The notes: generated by a model from the sequence alone, not told the origin. A DNA stretch of 64,000 bases from Streptomyces sp. RKND-216 (GCF_004795255.1 NZ_SSBQ01000002.1:4556001-4620000), one strand, 5' to 3'; counted from the stretch's first letter, positions 16,297 to 24,630 are shown. Made by a program: numbers and translations.

Positions 16297-17570
16297 TGCT
16301 TCCGCTTCCCGCGTCCGCTCAGCAGGATGCCGATCCCGATGCCGCCCACCAGGAACGCTGCCACCGTGGAGACCAGCGTGACGGTGTCGCCGTCGTCCTC
16401 CTTCTCCTCCTCGGCCTGGGACTTCGGCTCCTCCACCGCCGCCGGCTCCGGGCCGGTCGCGTTGAGCCGCTCCACCAGGTCGGTGCCGCCGAAGTCGCGC
16501 GGGTCGGTGCCGGTGGCATGCGCGGCGAAGACCAGTTGAGCGAGTGCGGCGGGCGACGAGGCGTGCTTGTCCCAGTCGCCGTGGTGCTTCTCCAGCCAGC
16601 CGACCGTGGAACGCGCGGCGTCGCCGTGGCCGCCGGCGGCCAGCGCCAGCACCGCGTCGGCCGTGTTGCCGTAGTCCGGCTGGTCCTCCGAGCCGGGAAG
16701 GGCCGACCTCAGGTGCCAGTCGTTCTTCTCCAGCACGCCCGTGAGGTACGCGGCGCCCGCCTCAGCGGCGTCCTGCGGGTCCTTCCGGTCGCCGCCGTCC
16801 CCGCCGCAGGCGAGCGCCTCGGCGGCCTCGTCCTCGTCCTGCTCCAGCGGCTCGACGACGAATCCGTCGCCCTCGCCGGCCAGCGTGGCGGCCGCCGTCG
16901 CGTCGGTGTTGGGCGCGAGCGCGCCCTTCTTGTCGGGCTGGTAGGCGAACGCCCCGCGTTCGCCCGCCTTCGCGTCGCAGCCGAGCCGGAGTCCGAGCAG
17001 GGCGTCGTAGGGGGTGGCGTCCTTCTTCCCGACGGTCGTGCTCTCAGGGTCCTGTCCGGCCTGTTCCAGCGCGCCGATCACCACGGACACCGAGTTGGCG
17101 TCGGACGGGGAACCGGGGTTGTAGCCCCAGCCGCCGTCGTCGTTCTGCACCGACTTCAGCCAGTCCACGGCCTTGCCCACGGCGTCGCCGTGACCGCCGA
17201 GCACCGACAGCGCCTGCACGGCCGCCGCGGTGGCGTTCGTGTCGGCGACGGTCTTCTTCCCGCACGGCGCGCCGGGGTCGGCCCGGTAGGAGGCGAACGA
17301 ACCGTCGTCGCACTGCTGCGCGGCGAGCCAAGCCACGGACTTCTTCGCCGGCGTCACCCCCGCGGTGTCCTGGGCGAGCAGGGCGAGGGACTGCCGCCAC
17401 ACACCGTCGTACGTCGGGTCGGCCTCGCCGTACAGGCCGGCGTCGCCCTTGCCGGCGGCCGCCGGGGCGCCGCCCGGCGCGGTGACGGGGGACGCGGCCG
17501 CCAGGGGGGCGGCGACCGCACAGAGCACGGTGGTGGCGGCGAGGGCTGCTGCGCTGCGGCGCAGGAACAT
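16293..17570 (-). CDS. Secreted membrane-anchored prenyltransferase/squalene-oxidase-repeat (alpha/alpha-barrel) protein
   Basis: A 425-residue protein with a signal peptide (LAATTVLCAVAAPLAAAS) and a C-terminal anchor (TLVSTVAAFLVGGIGIGILLSG then GKRKQ). Between them are repeats of helical hairpins with QxxDGSF/GGWGY-type turns, e.g. WLAAQQCDDGSFASY, WLKSVQNDDGGWGYNPG. These mark the alpha/alpha-toroid fold of prenyltransferases, terpene cyclases and the vitamin-B12 carriers intrinsic factor and transcobalamin. It is the first gene after a cobalamin riboswitch and is coupled to ECF genes. I infer a surface B12-capture protein; an enzyme role is less likely because of the anchor and context. 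Confidence 0.82.
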   Translation of the reverse strand: MFLRRSAAALAATTVLCAVAAPLAAASPVTAPGGAPAAAGKGDAGLYGEADPTYDGVWRQSLALLAQDTAGVTPAKKSVAWLAAQQCDDGSFASYRADPGAPCGKKTVADTNATAAAVQALSVLGGHGDAVGKAVDWLKSVQNDDGGWGYNPGSPSDANSVSVVIGALEQAGQDPESTTVGKKDATPYDALLGLRLGCDAKAGERGAFAYQPDKKGALAPNTDATAAATLAGEGDGFVVEPLEQDEDEAAEALACGGDGGDRKDPQDAAEAGAAYLTGVLEKNDWHLRSALPGSEDQPDYGNTADAVLALAAGGHGDAARSTVGWLEKHHGDWDKHASSPAALAQLVFAAHATGTDPRDFGGTDLVERLNATGPEPAAVEEPKSQAEEEKEDDGDTVTLVSTVAAFLVGGIGIGILLSGRGKRKQ

Positions 17571-17754
17571 GACGGTGCCTTTCGGTGAGCCTTCACACGG
17601 TGGGTGGTCCACGCAGCCGCGCGCCCCGCACCTGTCCGCGCGTCTCGCGACGCGTGACGGCACACCGGGCTCAGCTCCGCATACCTCGACGGTGCCGGGG
17701 CCGCCCGCCGCGCCGGACGCCCTGGGGCGCCGCCGCCGCGCCGTGCGGCTCCGG

Positions 17755-17935
17755 GAGCCTCGCCTACGACCGGGCGCTCCGGCTCAGGGGCCCGGCGTCA
17801 CGTCCTCCGCCCCCACCGGGGACGTACGCACGTGCACACGGGCACCTTCACGGTTGCGGGTCAGCGCCGGAATCGCACCGGCTTCCCCCGATCGAAGGCG
17901 TTCACTTCCGCGCCCACTCTAACCGGGTGCCCCGG
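17755..17935 (-). ncRNA. Cobalamin riboswitch
   Basis: Read on the minus strand, 17889-17848 gives GGGGGAAGCCGGTGCGATTC followed by the CGGCGCTGACCCGCAACCGTGA core, which is the conserved B12 aptamer core including the B12-box-like junction. The 3' segment GAGCCGGAGCGCCCGGTC (about 17785-17768) fits the conserved closing element. The aptamer precedes the barrel-protein gene by about 185 nt, which would hold the expression platform. The stop codon TAG of the upstream TetR gene (17921-17919) lies in its 5' strand. Known members shut genes off when adenosyl- or methylcobalamin is abundant. Confidence 0.9.
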
Positions 17936-18554
17936 AGGCGCCCCCGGCGCTGTCGGTGCCGTCCGCGGCGAGCAGCGTGCACACGGTCTCGACGTCCTCG
18001 GTGACCTGGGCGATCGAGGCGCGCCCGGAGAGCCAGGAGACCAGCGCCGAGTGCCAGGTGTGGCCCACGACGCGGACTGCCGAGAGGCGGCGCGGCGACG
18101 GCTCGCCGGTCATACCCATCGCGTCCAGGACGATCGCTGTGGTCAGCTCCGACACGGCGTCGACCTCGCCGCACACCGAGCGGTCGCCAAAGTTGAGGGC
18201 GCGCACCATCGCGTCCGCGAGTAGCGGCTCCCGTTGCAGCTGCCGGAAGGCGCGCATCAGGGTCTCCGCGACCCGTGCCGGCGGGTCCTGAGCGGCGGGC
18301 GGGTGCCGGTGCAGGGCGGCGTGCAGCTGCTCCAGCTGTGCGTGCATGGTCGCGACGAGCAGGTGGACCTTGGAGGGGAAGTAGCGGTACAGCGTGCCGA
18401 GCGCGACCTCCGACAGCTCCGCCACCTCGCGCATCTGCACCGCGTCGAACCCGCCCCGGCGGGCCAGCCGTTCGGTGGCCTCCAGGATGCGCCGCCGCCG
18501 CTCCTCCTGCCGCGCGGTGCGCGCCGCCGCGGGCGGCTTCGCCCGTGCCGTCAT
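17919..18554 (-). CDS. TetR-family regulator resembling KstR
   Basis: A 211-residue regulator. The N-terminal HTH (about 20-65) reads RRRILEATERLARRGGFDAVQMREVAE, then SEVALGTLYRYFPSKVHLLVATM (quoted in parts), close to my memory of mycobacterial KstR, the cholesterol-catabolism repressor. The C-terminal ligand domain contains ALNFGDRSVCGEVD and GHTWHSALVSWLSG, also KstR-like. ATG 18554 has AGGGGGA upstream. It is divergent from a glycosyltransferase gene, with an inverted repeat in the shared promoter as the likely operator. No sterol genes lie nearby, so the effector may differ (an acyl-CoA or lipid is a guess). Confidence 0.82.
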   Translation of the reverse strand: MTARAKPPAAARTARQEERRRRILEATERLARRGGFDAVQMREVAELSEVALGTLYRYFPSKVHLLVATMHAQLEQLHAALHRHPPAAQDPPARVAETLMRAFRQLQREPLLADAMVRALNFGDRSVCGEVDAVSELTTAIVLDAMGMTGEPSPRRLSAVRVVGHTWHSALVSWLSGRASIAQVTEDVETVCTLLAADGTDSAGGASGAPG

Positions 18555-18697
18555 GCCGTCCCCCTGGTGGCTCTCGTGCTCTCGCGACTCTCGTGACCTC
18601 GTGGTGCGTATCACCCGCTGTGGCCGCCCCGGGAAAGTGACCGGCCGGTAGATTCTGGGAGCGTGCCCGGCGGCGAGCGCCGCGGGCAGAGGCGGGC

Positions 18698-18743
18698 GGA
18701 ACAAACCTGAAACTTGTTCCACCCTAGCGCGAGCGGTTAGGCT
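18698..18743. promoter_or_regulatory. Divergent promoter with TetR-type operator overlapping the -35 box
   Basis: GGAACAA (18698-18704) and TTGTTCC (18714-18720) form a perfect inverted repeat with a 9-nt spacer. TTGTTC (18714-18719) is also a plausible -35, placed 18 nt before TAGGCT (18738-18743), the -10 for the glycosyltransferase gene. Binding of the adjacent TetR protein here would block polymerase and allow autoregulation. Confidence 0.6.
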
Positions 18744-18776
18744 CCGGCGAGAGTGCAGTGACGAAGGGGGTCGTGA

Positions 18777-20189
18777 ATGACCGCAGAGGCTGTGCACGAC
18801 ACCGCTGTTCGCGCTCACGGACCCACCGGAGAGCCGCTTGCCGAGGACGGTGGACGGCCGCTCAGGATCGCGCTGCTGTCCTACAAGGGGAACCCGTTCT
18901 GTGGCGGCCAGGGCGTGTACGTGCGCCACCTCTCGCGGGAACTCGTCCGGCTCGGACACCACGTCGAAGTGATCGGCGCGCAGCCGTACCCGGTACTCGA
19001 TGAGGGCGTCACGCTCACCGAGCTGCCCAGCCTGGACCTGTACCGGCAGCCCGACCCGTTCCGCACGCCGCGCCGCGAGGAGTTCCGCGACTGGATCGAC
19101 CTGCTGGAGGTCGCCACCATGTGGACCGGTGGCTTCCCCGAGCCGCTCACCTTCTCGCTCCGCGCCCGCCGCCATCTCGCCGCGCGCCACGGCGCGTTCG
19201 ACGTCGTGCACGACAACCAGACGCTCGGCTACGGTCTGCTGGGCCTGGAACGGCTGGGCCTGCCCCTGGTCACCACGGTCCACCACCCCATCACCGTCGA
19301 CCGGCGCCTCGAGCTGGACGCCGCCGCCACGCGCCGCCGCCGGGTGTCCGTACGGCGCTGGTACGGGTTCACGCGGATGCAGGGCCGGGTGGCCCGTCGG
19401 CTGCCTTCCGTGCTGACCGTCTCCGGCTCCTCGCGCCGCGAGATCACCGAGCACCTGGGTGTGCGCGACGACCGCGTCCACGTCGTGCACATCGGCGCCG
19501 ACACCCGGCTCTTCGCTCCCGACTCCGCGGCGCCCGAAGTGCCCGGCCGCATCGTCACCACCTCCAGTGCCGACGTGCCGCTGAAGGGCCTGGTCCACCT
19601 GGTCGAGGCGCTCGCCGAGGTGCGCGCCGGGAATCCGGAAGCGCACCTGGTCGTCGTCGGCCGCCGTCCCGAGAAGGGCCCCGTCGCCCGAGCCCTGGCG
19701 GAGCACGGGCTCCAGGACGCCGTCCGGTTCGTCAAGGGCATCAGCGACGCCGAGCTCGCCGACCTCGTACGCGGCGCCCAGGTCGCCTGCGTCCCGTCGC
19801 TGTACGAGGGCTTCTCGCTACCCGCCGCTGAGGCCATGGCGACCGGTACGCCGCTCGTCGCCACCACCGGCGGCGCGCTGCCGGAGGTCGCCGGTCCGGA
19901 CGGCGACACCTGCCTGGCGGTGCCGCCCGGCGACTCCGGCGCCCTCGCCGGCGCGCTCGGCCGCCTGCTGCGCGATCCCGGGCTCCGCGCCCGGATCGGG
20001 GCCGCCGGACGGGCCCGCGTGCTCGAACGCTTCACCTGGGAGCAGGCCGCACGCGGCACCGTCGCGCACTACCGTGCCGCGCTCGCCCGCGGAGTCCCCG
20101 CGCACAGGGGCGGGCGGGCCGCGCCCGCAGCGCCGGTCGCCGCGAGCGCCGGTGCCGGGTCGCCCGTGACCGGGGACGGGGGCCGCTGA
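18777..20189 (+). CDS. GT4-family glycosyltransferase
   Basis: A 470-residue GT-B enzyme. The N-terminal domain starts LRIALLSYKGNPFCGGQGVYVRHL with the Gly-rich acceptor/donor loop. The C-terminal domain contains PSLYEGFSLPAAEAMATGTPLVAT, the EX7E retaining motif of GT4 (Glu in YEGF and AEAM). The ATG is preceded by GAAGGGGG. Downstream are a methyltransferase and an alpha/alpha-barrel protein reading the same way, forming a three-gene unit. I recall a similar GT/methyltransferase pair in mycobacteria (Rv0225/Rv0224c region). The glycan made is not known; a 30-residue Ala/Gly tail is unconserved-looking. Confidence 0.86.
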   Translation: MTAEAVHDTAVRAHGPTGEPLAEDGGRPLRIALLSYKGNPFCGGQGVYVRHLSRELVRLGHHVEVIGAQPYPVLDEGVTLTELPSLDLYRQPDPFRTPRREEFRDWIDLLEVATMWTGGFPEPLTFSLRARRHLAARHGAFDVVHDNQTLGYGLLGLERLGLPLVTTVHHPITVDRRLELDAAATRRRRVSVRRWYGFTRMQGRVARRLPSVLTVSGSSRREITEHLGVRDDRVHVVHIGADTRLFAPDSAAPEVPGRIVTTSSADVPLKGLVHLVEALAEVRAGNPEAHLVVVGRRPEKGPVARALAEHGLQDAVRFVKGISDAELADLVRGAQVACVPSLYEGFSLPAAEAMATGTPLVATTGGALPEVAGPDGDTCLAVPPGDSGALAGALGRLLRDPGLRARIGAAGRARVLERFTWEQAARGTVAHYRAALARGVPAHRGGRAAPAAPVAASAGAGSPVTGDGGR

Positions 20190-20330
20190 CCGAGGCGACC
20201 CGGCCCGCACCGCCGCGCGCGCTCCTCCCGCCGAACCCTTCCGCCCGCACCCGTGCCACCCCACCGCCGTACCACCCCGCAACCGCCGTGAGGGCGGCGC
20301 CCGCACCGCCGAAAGAAGAGGCAGACCACC

Positions 20331-21092
20331 GTGCTGACCGTCGACTTCTCCCGCTTCCCGCTCGCCCCCGGGGACCGTGTGCTCGACCTCGGATGCGGCG
20401 CCGGACGGCACGCCTTCGAGTGCTACCGCCGCGGGGCACGCGTGGTGGCGCTGGACCGGAACGCCGAAGAGATCCGCGAGGTCGCCACGTGGTTCGCCGC
20501 GATGGCGGAGGCGGGTGAGGCCCCGGCCGGTGCGACCGCGACCGCGATGGAGGGCGACGCCCTCGCCCTGCCGTTCCCCGACGACAGTTTCGACGTCGTG
20601 ATCATCTCCGAGGTCATGGAGCACATCCACGACGACAAGGGCGTGCTCGCCGAGATGGTGCGGGTGCTGCGCCCCGGCGGACGCATCGCCGTGACCGTGC
20701 CCCGCTACGGCCCGGAGAAGGTGTGCTGGGCGCTCAGCGACGCCTACCACGAGGTCGAGGGGGGCCACATCCGCATCTACCGCGCCACCGAACTCCTCGC
20801 GCGCATGCGGGAGGCCGGGCTCCGCCCGTACGGCACCCACCACGCGCACGGCCTGCACGCGCCGTACTGGTGGCTCAAGTGCGCCTTCGGAGTGCACCGC
20901 GACGGCGACGACGCTCCGCTTCCGGTCCGCGCCTACCACAAGCTGCTGGTCTGGGACATCATGAAGCGCCCGCTGGCCACCCGCCTCGCCGAGCGCGCCC
21001 TGGACCCCCTCATCGGCAAGAGCTTCGTCGCCTACGCCACCAAGCCCCACCTGCCGGTCGCCGCCGCCGGTGGCGAGGAGGCCGGCGCGTGA
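20331..21092 (+). CDS. Class I SAM-dependent methyltransferase of the GT4 cluster
   Basis: A 253-residue Methyltransf_11-type enzyme. Motif I is VLDLGCGAGRHAFECYRRG, motif II VVALDRNAEEIREV, post-motif VVIISEVMEHIHDDKG, and motif III LRPGGRIAVTVPRYGPEK. The C-terminal half (HHAHGLHAPYWWLKCAFG) is aromatic-rich, possibly a lipid or glycan acceptor surface. Start GTG 20331 has an AGAAGAGG element upstream. It lies 141 bp after the glycosyltransferase, and its stop overlaps the next start (GTGA), so products probably act in one pathway. The substrate is unknown. Confidence 0.85.
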   Translation: MLTVDFSRFPLAPGDRVLDLGCGAGRHAFECYRRGARVVALDRNAEEIREVATWFAAMAEAGEAPAGATATAMEGDALALPFPDDSFDVVIISEVMEHIHDDKGVLAEMVRVLRPGGRIAVTVPRYGPEKVCWALSDAYHEVEGGHIRIYRATELLARMREAGLRPYGTHHAHGLHAPYWWLKCAFGVHRDGDDAPLPVRAYHKLLVWDIMKRPLATRLAERALDPLIGKSFVAYATKPHLPVAAAGGEEAGA

Positions 21093-22156
21093 CGAGCCCC
21101 GGACGCACCGAACGGCTCGTCCTCCCCGGTGTCCTGACCGCCGACCAGGCCGCCGCCACCGTCCGCGGCATCGCCGCCGTGCAGCGCGACGACGGCGCCG
21201 TTCCCTGGTTCCGCGGGCACCACCTCGACCCCTGGGACCACGTCGAGGCCGCAATGGCGCTCGACGCCGCGGGCGAGCACACCCGCGCCGAGGCCGCGTA
21301 CCGCTGGCTCGCCGACCACCAGCTCCCGGACGGCTCCTGGTACGCCGCCTACCACGACGGCGACGCCGCACGCCCCACCGACCGAGCCAGGGAGACCAAC
21401 TTCTGCGCCTACGTCGCGGTCGGCGTCTGGCACCACTACCTGGCCACCGGCGACGACGCCTTCGCCGACCGCATGTGGCCGGTCGTCGCCCGGGCCGTCG
21501 AGTTCGTCCTCGCGCTCCAGCAGCCGGGCGGCCAGATCGGCTGGAAGCGCGAGCCCGACGGCACGCCCGTCGCCGACGCGCTGCTCACCGGCTGCTCCTC
21601 CGTGCACCACGCGCTGCGCTGCGCGCTCGCGCTGGCCGACCACCGCGAGGAGCCGCAGCCCGACTGGGAACTCGCCGCCGGCTGGCTCGGCCACGCCGTC
21701 CGCCACCACCCGGAGCGGTTCCTCGACAAGGACCGATACTCCATGGACTGGTACTACCCCGTCCTCGGCGGAGCCGTGCGCGGCACGGCCGCGAAGCAGC
21801 GCCTCGAGGACGGCTGGGACCGCTTCGTCGTCCCCGGCCTGGGCGTGCGCTGCGTGGTCCCCAACCCCTGGGTGACCGGCGGGGAGAGTGCCGAACTGGC
21901 CCTCGCCCTGTGGGCCGTCGGCGAGTCCGATCGCGCCCTGGACGTGCTGCGCTGGATCCAGCACCTGCGCGCCGACAACGGCATGTACTGGACGGGCTAC
22001 GTCTTCGAGGACGACGCGGTCTGGCCCCGGGAGCAGACCGCGTGGACGGCCGGCTCCGTCCTCCTCGCCGTCGCCGCCCTCGGCGGCGACCCCGCCACCA
22101 CCGCCGTCTTCGGAGCCGACGACCTCCCCACGGGCCTCACCCCGAACTGCTGCTGA
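21089..22156 (+). CDS. Prenyltransferase-like (alpha/alpha)6-barrel protein of the GT4 cluster
   Basis: A 355-residue soluble protein made of helical hairpins with recurring GSWYAAY/GGQIGWK-type turns: WLADHQLPDGSWYAAYHDGD, then QQPGGQIGWKREPDG, and RADNGMYWTGYVFEDD. This is the alpha/alpha-toroid fold shared by terpene cyclases and six-hairpin glycosidases. No DDxD/DCTAE cyclase motif or export signal is seen, so the fold is clear but the reaction is not. A glycosidase acting on the cluster's product is as likely as a prenyl-related role. It starts at GTG 21089, coupled (GTGA) to the methyltransferase, and ends with Cys-Cys. Confidence 0.78.
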   Translation: MTSPGRTERLVLPGVLTADQAAATVRGIAAVQRDDGAVPWFRGHHLDPWDHVEAAMALDAAGEHTRAEAAYRWLADHQLPDGSWYAAYHDGDAARPTDRARETNFCAYVAVGVWHHYLATGDDAFADRMWPVVARAVEFVLALQQPGGQIGWKREPDGTPVADALLTGCSSVHHALRCALALADHREEPQPDWELAAGWLGHAVRHHPERFLDKDRYSMDWYYPVLGGAVRGTAAKQRLEDGWDRFVVPGLGVRCVVPNPWVTGGESAELALALWAVGESDRALDVLRWIQHLRADNGMYWTGYVFEDDAVWPREQTAWTAGSVLLAVAALGGDPATTAVFGADDLPTGLTPNCC

Positions 22157-22313
22157 ACGTGGGCCCCGCAGCACGGCCGCTCCGTCCTCCCCGGGGAGGA
22201 CGGGCGTGGCGGGGGCGGGGGATTCCGGGCGAACACCTGAGGTCTGCGGGGCACGATGGGCCGTCGAGGCGCGGCCCCCGCTTCCGCGCAGATCCGGCGA
22301 ACGAGGAGTGCCC

Positions 22314-22958
22314 ATGCCGTCGCAGCCGTCCACCGCCCTGCCGCCCGCACACCTGACGATGGTGCTGGCCCACCGCGCGATGGTCCACGACCTGGACCGC
22401 ATCGCCACCGTCGCCGACGAGCTGGCGCAGACGCCGGACGTCTCCCGCACCGCCGCGCTGCGGCGTTATGTCGAGCGGGTGTTCCACATCATCGCGCACC
22501 ACCACGAGGGCGAGGACGCCCATCTGTGGCCGCTGCTGCGCGAGCGGGGCGGCGACCCCGAGGCGCTCGCCCTGCTCGACGCCGAGCACGAGGAGCTGGC
22601 GAAGGCGCTGCACGTCTGTCACGAGGCCGTCCACCGCCTCGACGGCGACCCGGCGACCGCTGTCGACCTGGCCGCCCGGACCCGTGAGGCGCACGAACGG
22701 CTCGCCGCGCACGCCGCCGACGAGGAGCGGGAGCTGACCGGGCGCCTCGCGCCCGTGCTGGACGCCGCCGCATGGAAGGGCTTCGCCACCCACATGCGCC
22801 GTACCGCCCCCGGCTGGACGCTGCGGTTCATGCCTGCGTGGCTGGCTGCCGTCGCCGAGCCGCACGAACGTGCCGGCATCCCGGCCCGGCCCCTGGCACG
22901 CCTCTTCGGGCCGTCCCTGGCCCGCGCCCAGCGGACGGTCTTCGCGCCCCACGGCTGA
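22314..22958 (+). CDS. Hemerythrin HHE-domain protein
   Basis: A 214-residue four-helix-bundle protein. LAHRAMVHDLDRI gives the first His, VFHIIAHHHEGEDAHLWPLL gives the HxxxE-type cluster, and LDAEHEELAKAL plus AAHAADEERELTGRL complete the expected di-iron ligand set. Such proteins sense or bind O2, NO or iron. The C-terminal 65 residues (MPAWLAAVAEPHERAGIP onwards) are an extra amphipathic segment also common in actinobacterial members. ATG 22314 follows GAGGAG directly. It is monocistronic and no regulator is evident. Confidence 0.85.
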   Translation: MPSQPSTALPPAHLTMVLAHRAMVHDLDRIATVADELAQTPDVSRTAALRRYVERVFHIIAHHHEGEDAHLWPLLRERGGDPEALALLDAEHEELAKALHVCHEAVHRLDGDPATAVDLAARTREAHERLAAHAADEERELTGRLAPVLDAAAWKGFATHMRRTAPGWTLRFMPAWLAAVAEPHERAGIPARPLARLFGPSLARAQRTVFAPHG

Positions 22959-23144
22959 ACGCCGCGGGGGCGGAAGCGGAATCGGGGGAGAGGCAGCCTC
23001 CGTCCACGAGGGCGCGGGCCCCGACCGGGCGTGCCCCGGCACCCGCCGAAGGAGACACGAAGGCGACCGCCGGGTCGCGGTGGGGGGTAGGAGGCGCGGC
23101 CCGGCGGTCGGTGTGGGGGTGCTGCCCGTGGGGGCGAGAGGGGC

Positions 23145-23441
23145 TCAGGCCCGGCGGAGGCGGACGGCGAGCCCGTGACCGATCAGCAGGTAGGCGGCTG
23201 CGGCGATGCCGTAGTTGACCAGCACGTTCAGCCAGTCGGTCTCGATCGGGAAGAGGTCGTAGGACCAGCCGGCTAGCCAGCGTGCGGCGTCGTGCAGGAC
23301 GTCGACCAGTTCGTTCGACGGGTTGGCTTCGAGCAGATAGAGCGCGATCCAGAGGGCGATGATCCCGGCGAGGATGTCGGCGATGATCTGCAGGGCTACC
23401 CCTGCCGTGCTGGCTCCGGAACGTCTCGTCACGGTTGACAT
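23145..23441 (-). CDS. Small membrane protein with two to three helices
   Basis: A 98-residue protein. A basic N-terminus (MSTVTRRSGAS) precedes a helix IIADILAGIIALWIALYLL, a polar loop with NELVDVLHDAARWLAG, and a second helix VNYGIAAAAYLLIGHGLAV ending in RLRRA, so both ends face the cytoplasm. I recognise no named family with certainty, though it resembles the short actinobacterial membrane proteins often annotated as hypothetical. There is no Shine-Dalgarno sequence before the ATG (TCCGCTCGTT), so it may be leaderless. It is separated from the gene behind it by a strong terminator. Confidence 0.7.
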   Translation of the reverse strand: MSTVTRRSGASTAGVALQIIADILAGIIALWIALYLLEANPSNELVDVLHDAARWLAGWSYDLFPIETDWLNVLVNYGIAAAAYLLIGHGLAVRLRRA

Positions 23442-23502
23442 AACGAGCGGATAACCGGAATCGGCGCCGCCAAACGCACTGTTGTGCGCATGCCGACGAC
23501 CG

Positions 23503-23532
23503 CGGCCCCTCACCCGGACGGGTGAGGGGCCG
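23503..23532. terminator. Strong 13-bp terminator hairpin
   Basis: CGGCCCCTCACCC (23503-23515) is perfectly complementary to GGGTGAGGGGCCG (23520-23532) with a 4-nt loop, and TTT follows on the plus strand. It lies just after the stop of the minus-strand gene at 23594 and shields the next minus-strand gene. Confidence 0.75.
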
Positions 23533-23593
23533 TTTCGGCAGGTCAACGGTGCTGACCGGACCGGGAATCGAGATGCTTGCGCGGCTCCCGGAT

Positions 23594-24526
23594 TCAGCCG
23601 CGCTGGATGCCGGAGGTGTCCTGGAGGACACCGCGGCGGCCGTCCTGCGTCTGCGCGACGAGCGCCTGGCCGCGCTGCTCGACCGCCAGGTACCAGGTGC
23701 CCGGCGCCAGTTCGGCGACCGGGTTCGGCGAACCGTCCTCCGGGAACAGCGGCCGGTTCACGGGCACGGCGAACCAGAACGGCTGGAAGTCGGCAGCGGG
23801 AGCCGGGCCGGCCGGCTGCGGCTGAGCCGTCTGCTGCGCGGCCTGCGGCTGCGGCTGGCCGCCGAGCGACTGGCCCTGGCCGGGGGCCGGCAGGGGCTGG
23901 CCGGGCTGACCCGGCTGCGGGACGCCGTGCTGCTGCGGGGCGCCCGGCTGGGGCTGGCCCTGCTGGCCGGGGTAGCCGTAGCCGCCGGGCTGCGGCTGCT
24001 GACCGTACGGCGCCTGCTGGCCCGGGTAGCCGTAACCACCCGGCGGCTGCTGGCCGTACGGGCCGGCCGGCCTCGGTCCGGCGGCGGGGATCAGCGACGC
24101 CTTGAGCGCGGGAACCTGCTCGGTGAGCACCGCCGCCGCGGCGAGCACCAGCGTGGCGAGCAGAGCCAGGATGGCCCCGACGCCCATCGTCACCTGCTCC
24201 GGGCCGACGATCAGCGACCACAGCGAGCTCCACAGCGACGCGACCGCGAGGGGAACGCCCCACTGGGAGAGGGTCAGGCCGCCGAACTTGACCTGGGGCA
24301 CGAACCGGCCCACGACGATCAGGGCCGCCGCCAGGATGCCGACGAGGAACAGCGTCGGCAGGACCAGCCCGAGCCGCTCCGTGTCCCAGGCGTTCGGCAT
24401 CTCGACGCCGTCACAGAATTCGCCTTCGCAGTCGGCTGCGTAGAAGTCGAGGAAGGAGGCGATGAACAGCAGCAGTGCTGCTCCGATCACCGCGCCGTCG
24501 CCTCGGGTGAGCGAGCGGATGTTCAA
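23594..24526 (-). CDS. Four-helix membrane protein with a Pro/Gly/Gln-rich repeat tail
   Basis: A 310-residue protein. The first 150 residues contain four hydrophobic helices with a Cys-flanked external loop (DCEGEFCDG). Residues about 160-235 are low complexity with repeats such as GGYGYPGQQ (twice) and many PQPG units. A folded-looking C-terminal segment follows (DFQPFWFAVPVNRPLF to QTQDGRRG). It resembles DUF5336-type actinobacterial proteins, which is a weak memory-based match. A TTG start at 24526 has AAGGA at 8 nt; no ATG or GTG fits. The Pro/Gln-rich tail suggests a role at the cell envelope or in condensate-like assemblies. Confidence 0.7.
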   Translation of the reverse strand: MNIRSLTRGDGAVIGAALLLFIASFLDFYAADCEGEFCDGVEMPNAWDTERLGLVLPTLFLVGILAAALIVVGRFVPQVKFGGLTLSQWGVPLAVASLWSSLWSLIVGPEQVTMGVGAILALLATLVLAAAAVLTEQVPALKASLIPAAGPRPAGPYGQQPPGGYGYPGQQAPYGQQPQPGGYGYPGQQGQPQPGAPQQHGVPQPGQPGQPLPAPGQGQSLGGQPQPQAAQQTAQPQPAGPAPAADFQPFWFAVPVNRPLFPEDGSPNPVAELAPGTWYLAVEQRGQALVAQTQDGRRGVLQDTSGIQRG

Positions 24527-24630
24527 CGTGGGGTCCTTAGTCGGTCTGTGTGGTCTTCGGTGGCAGGTGACGCCTGTGCCGGGGGTGAGCCCCCATCGTA
24601 CGGGCGGCACCGCGATCCGTTGCGCGCGGC

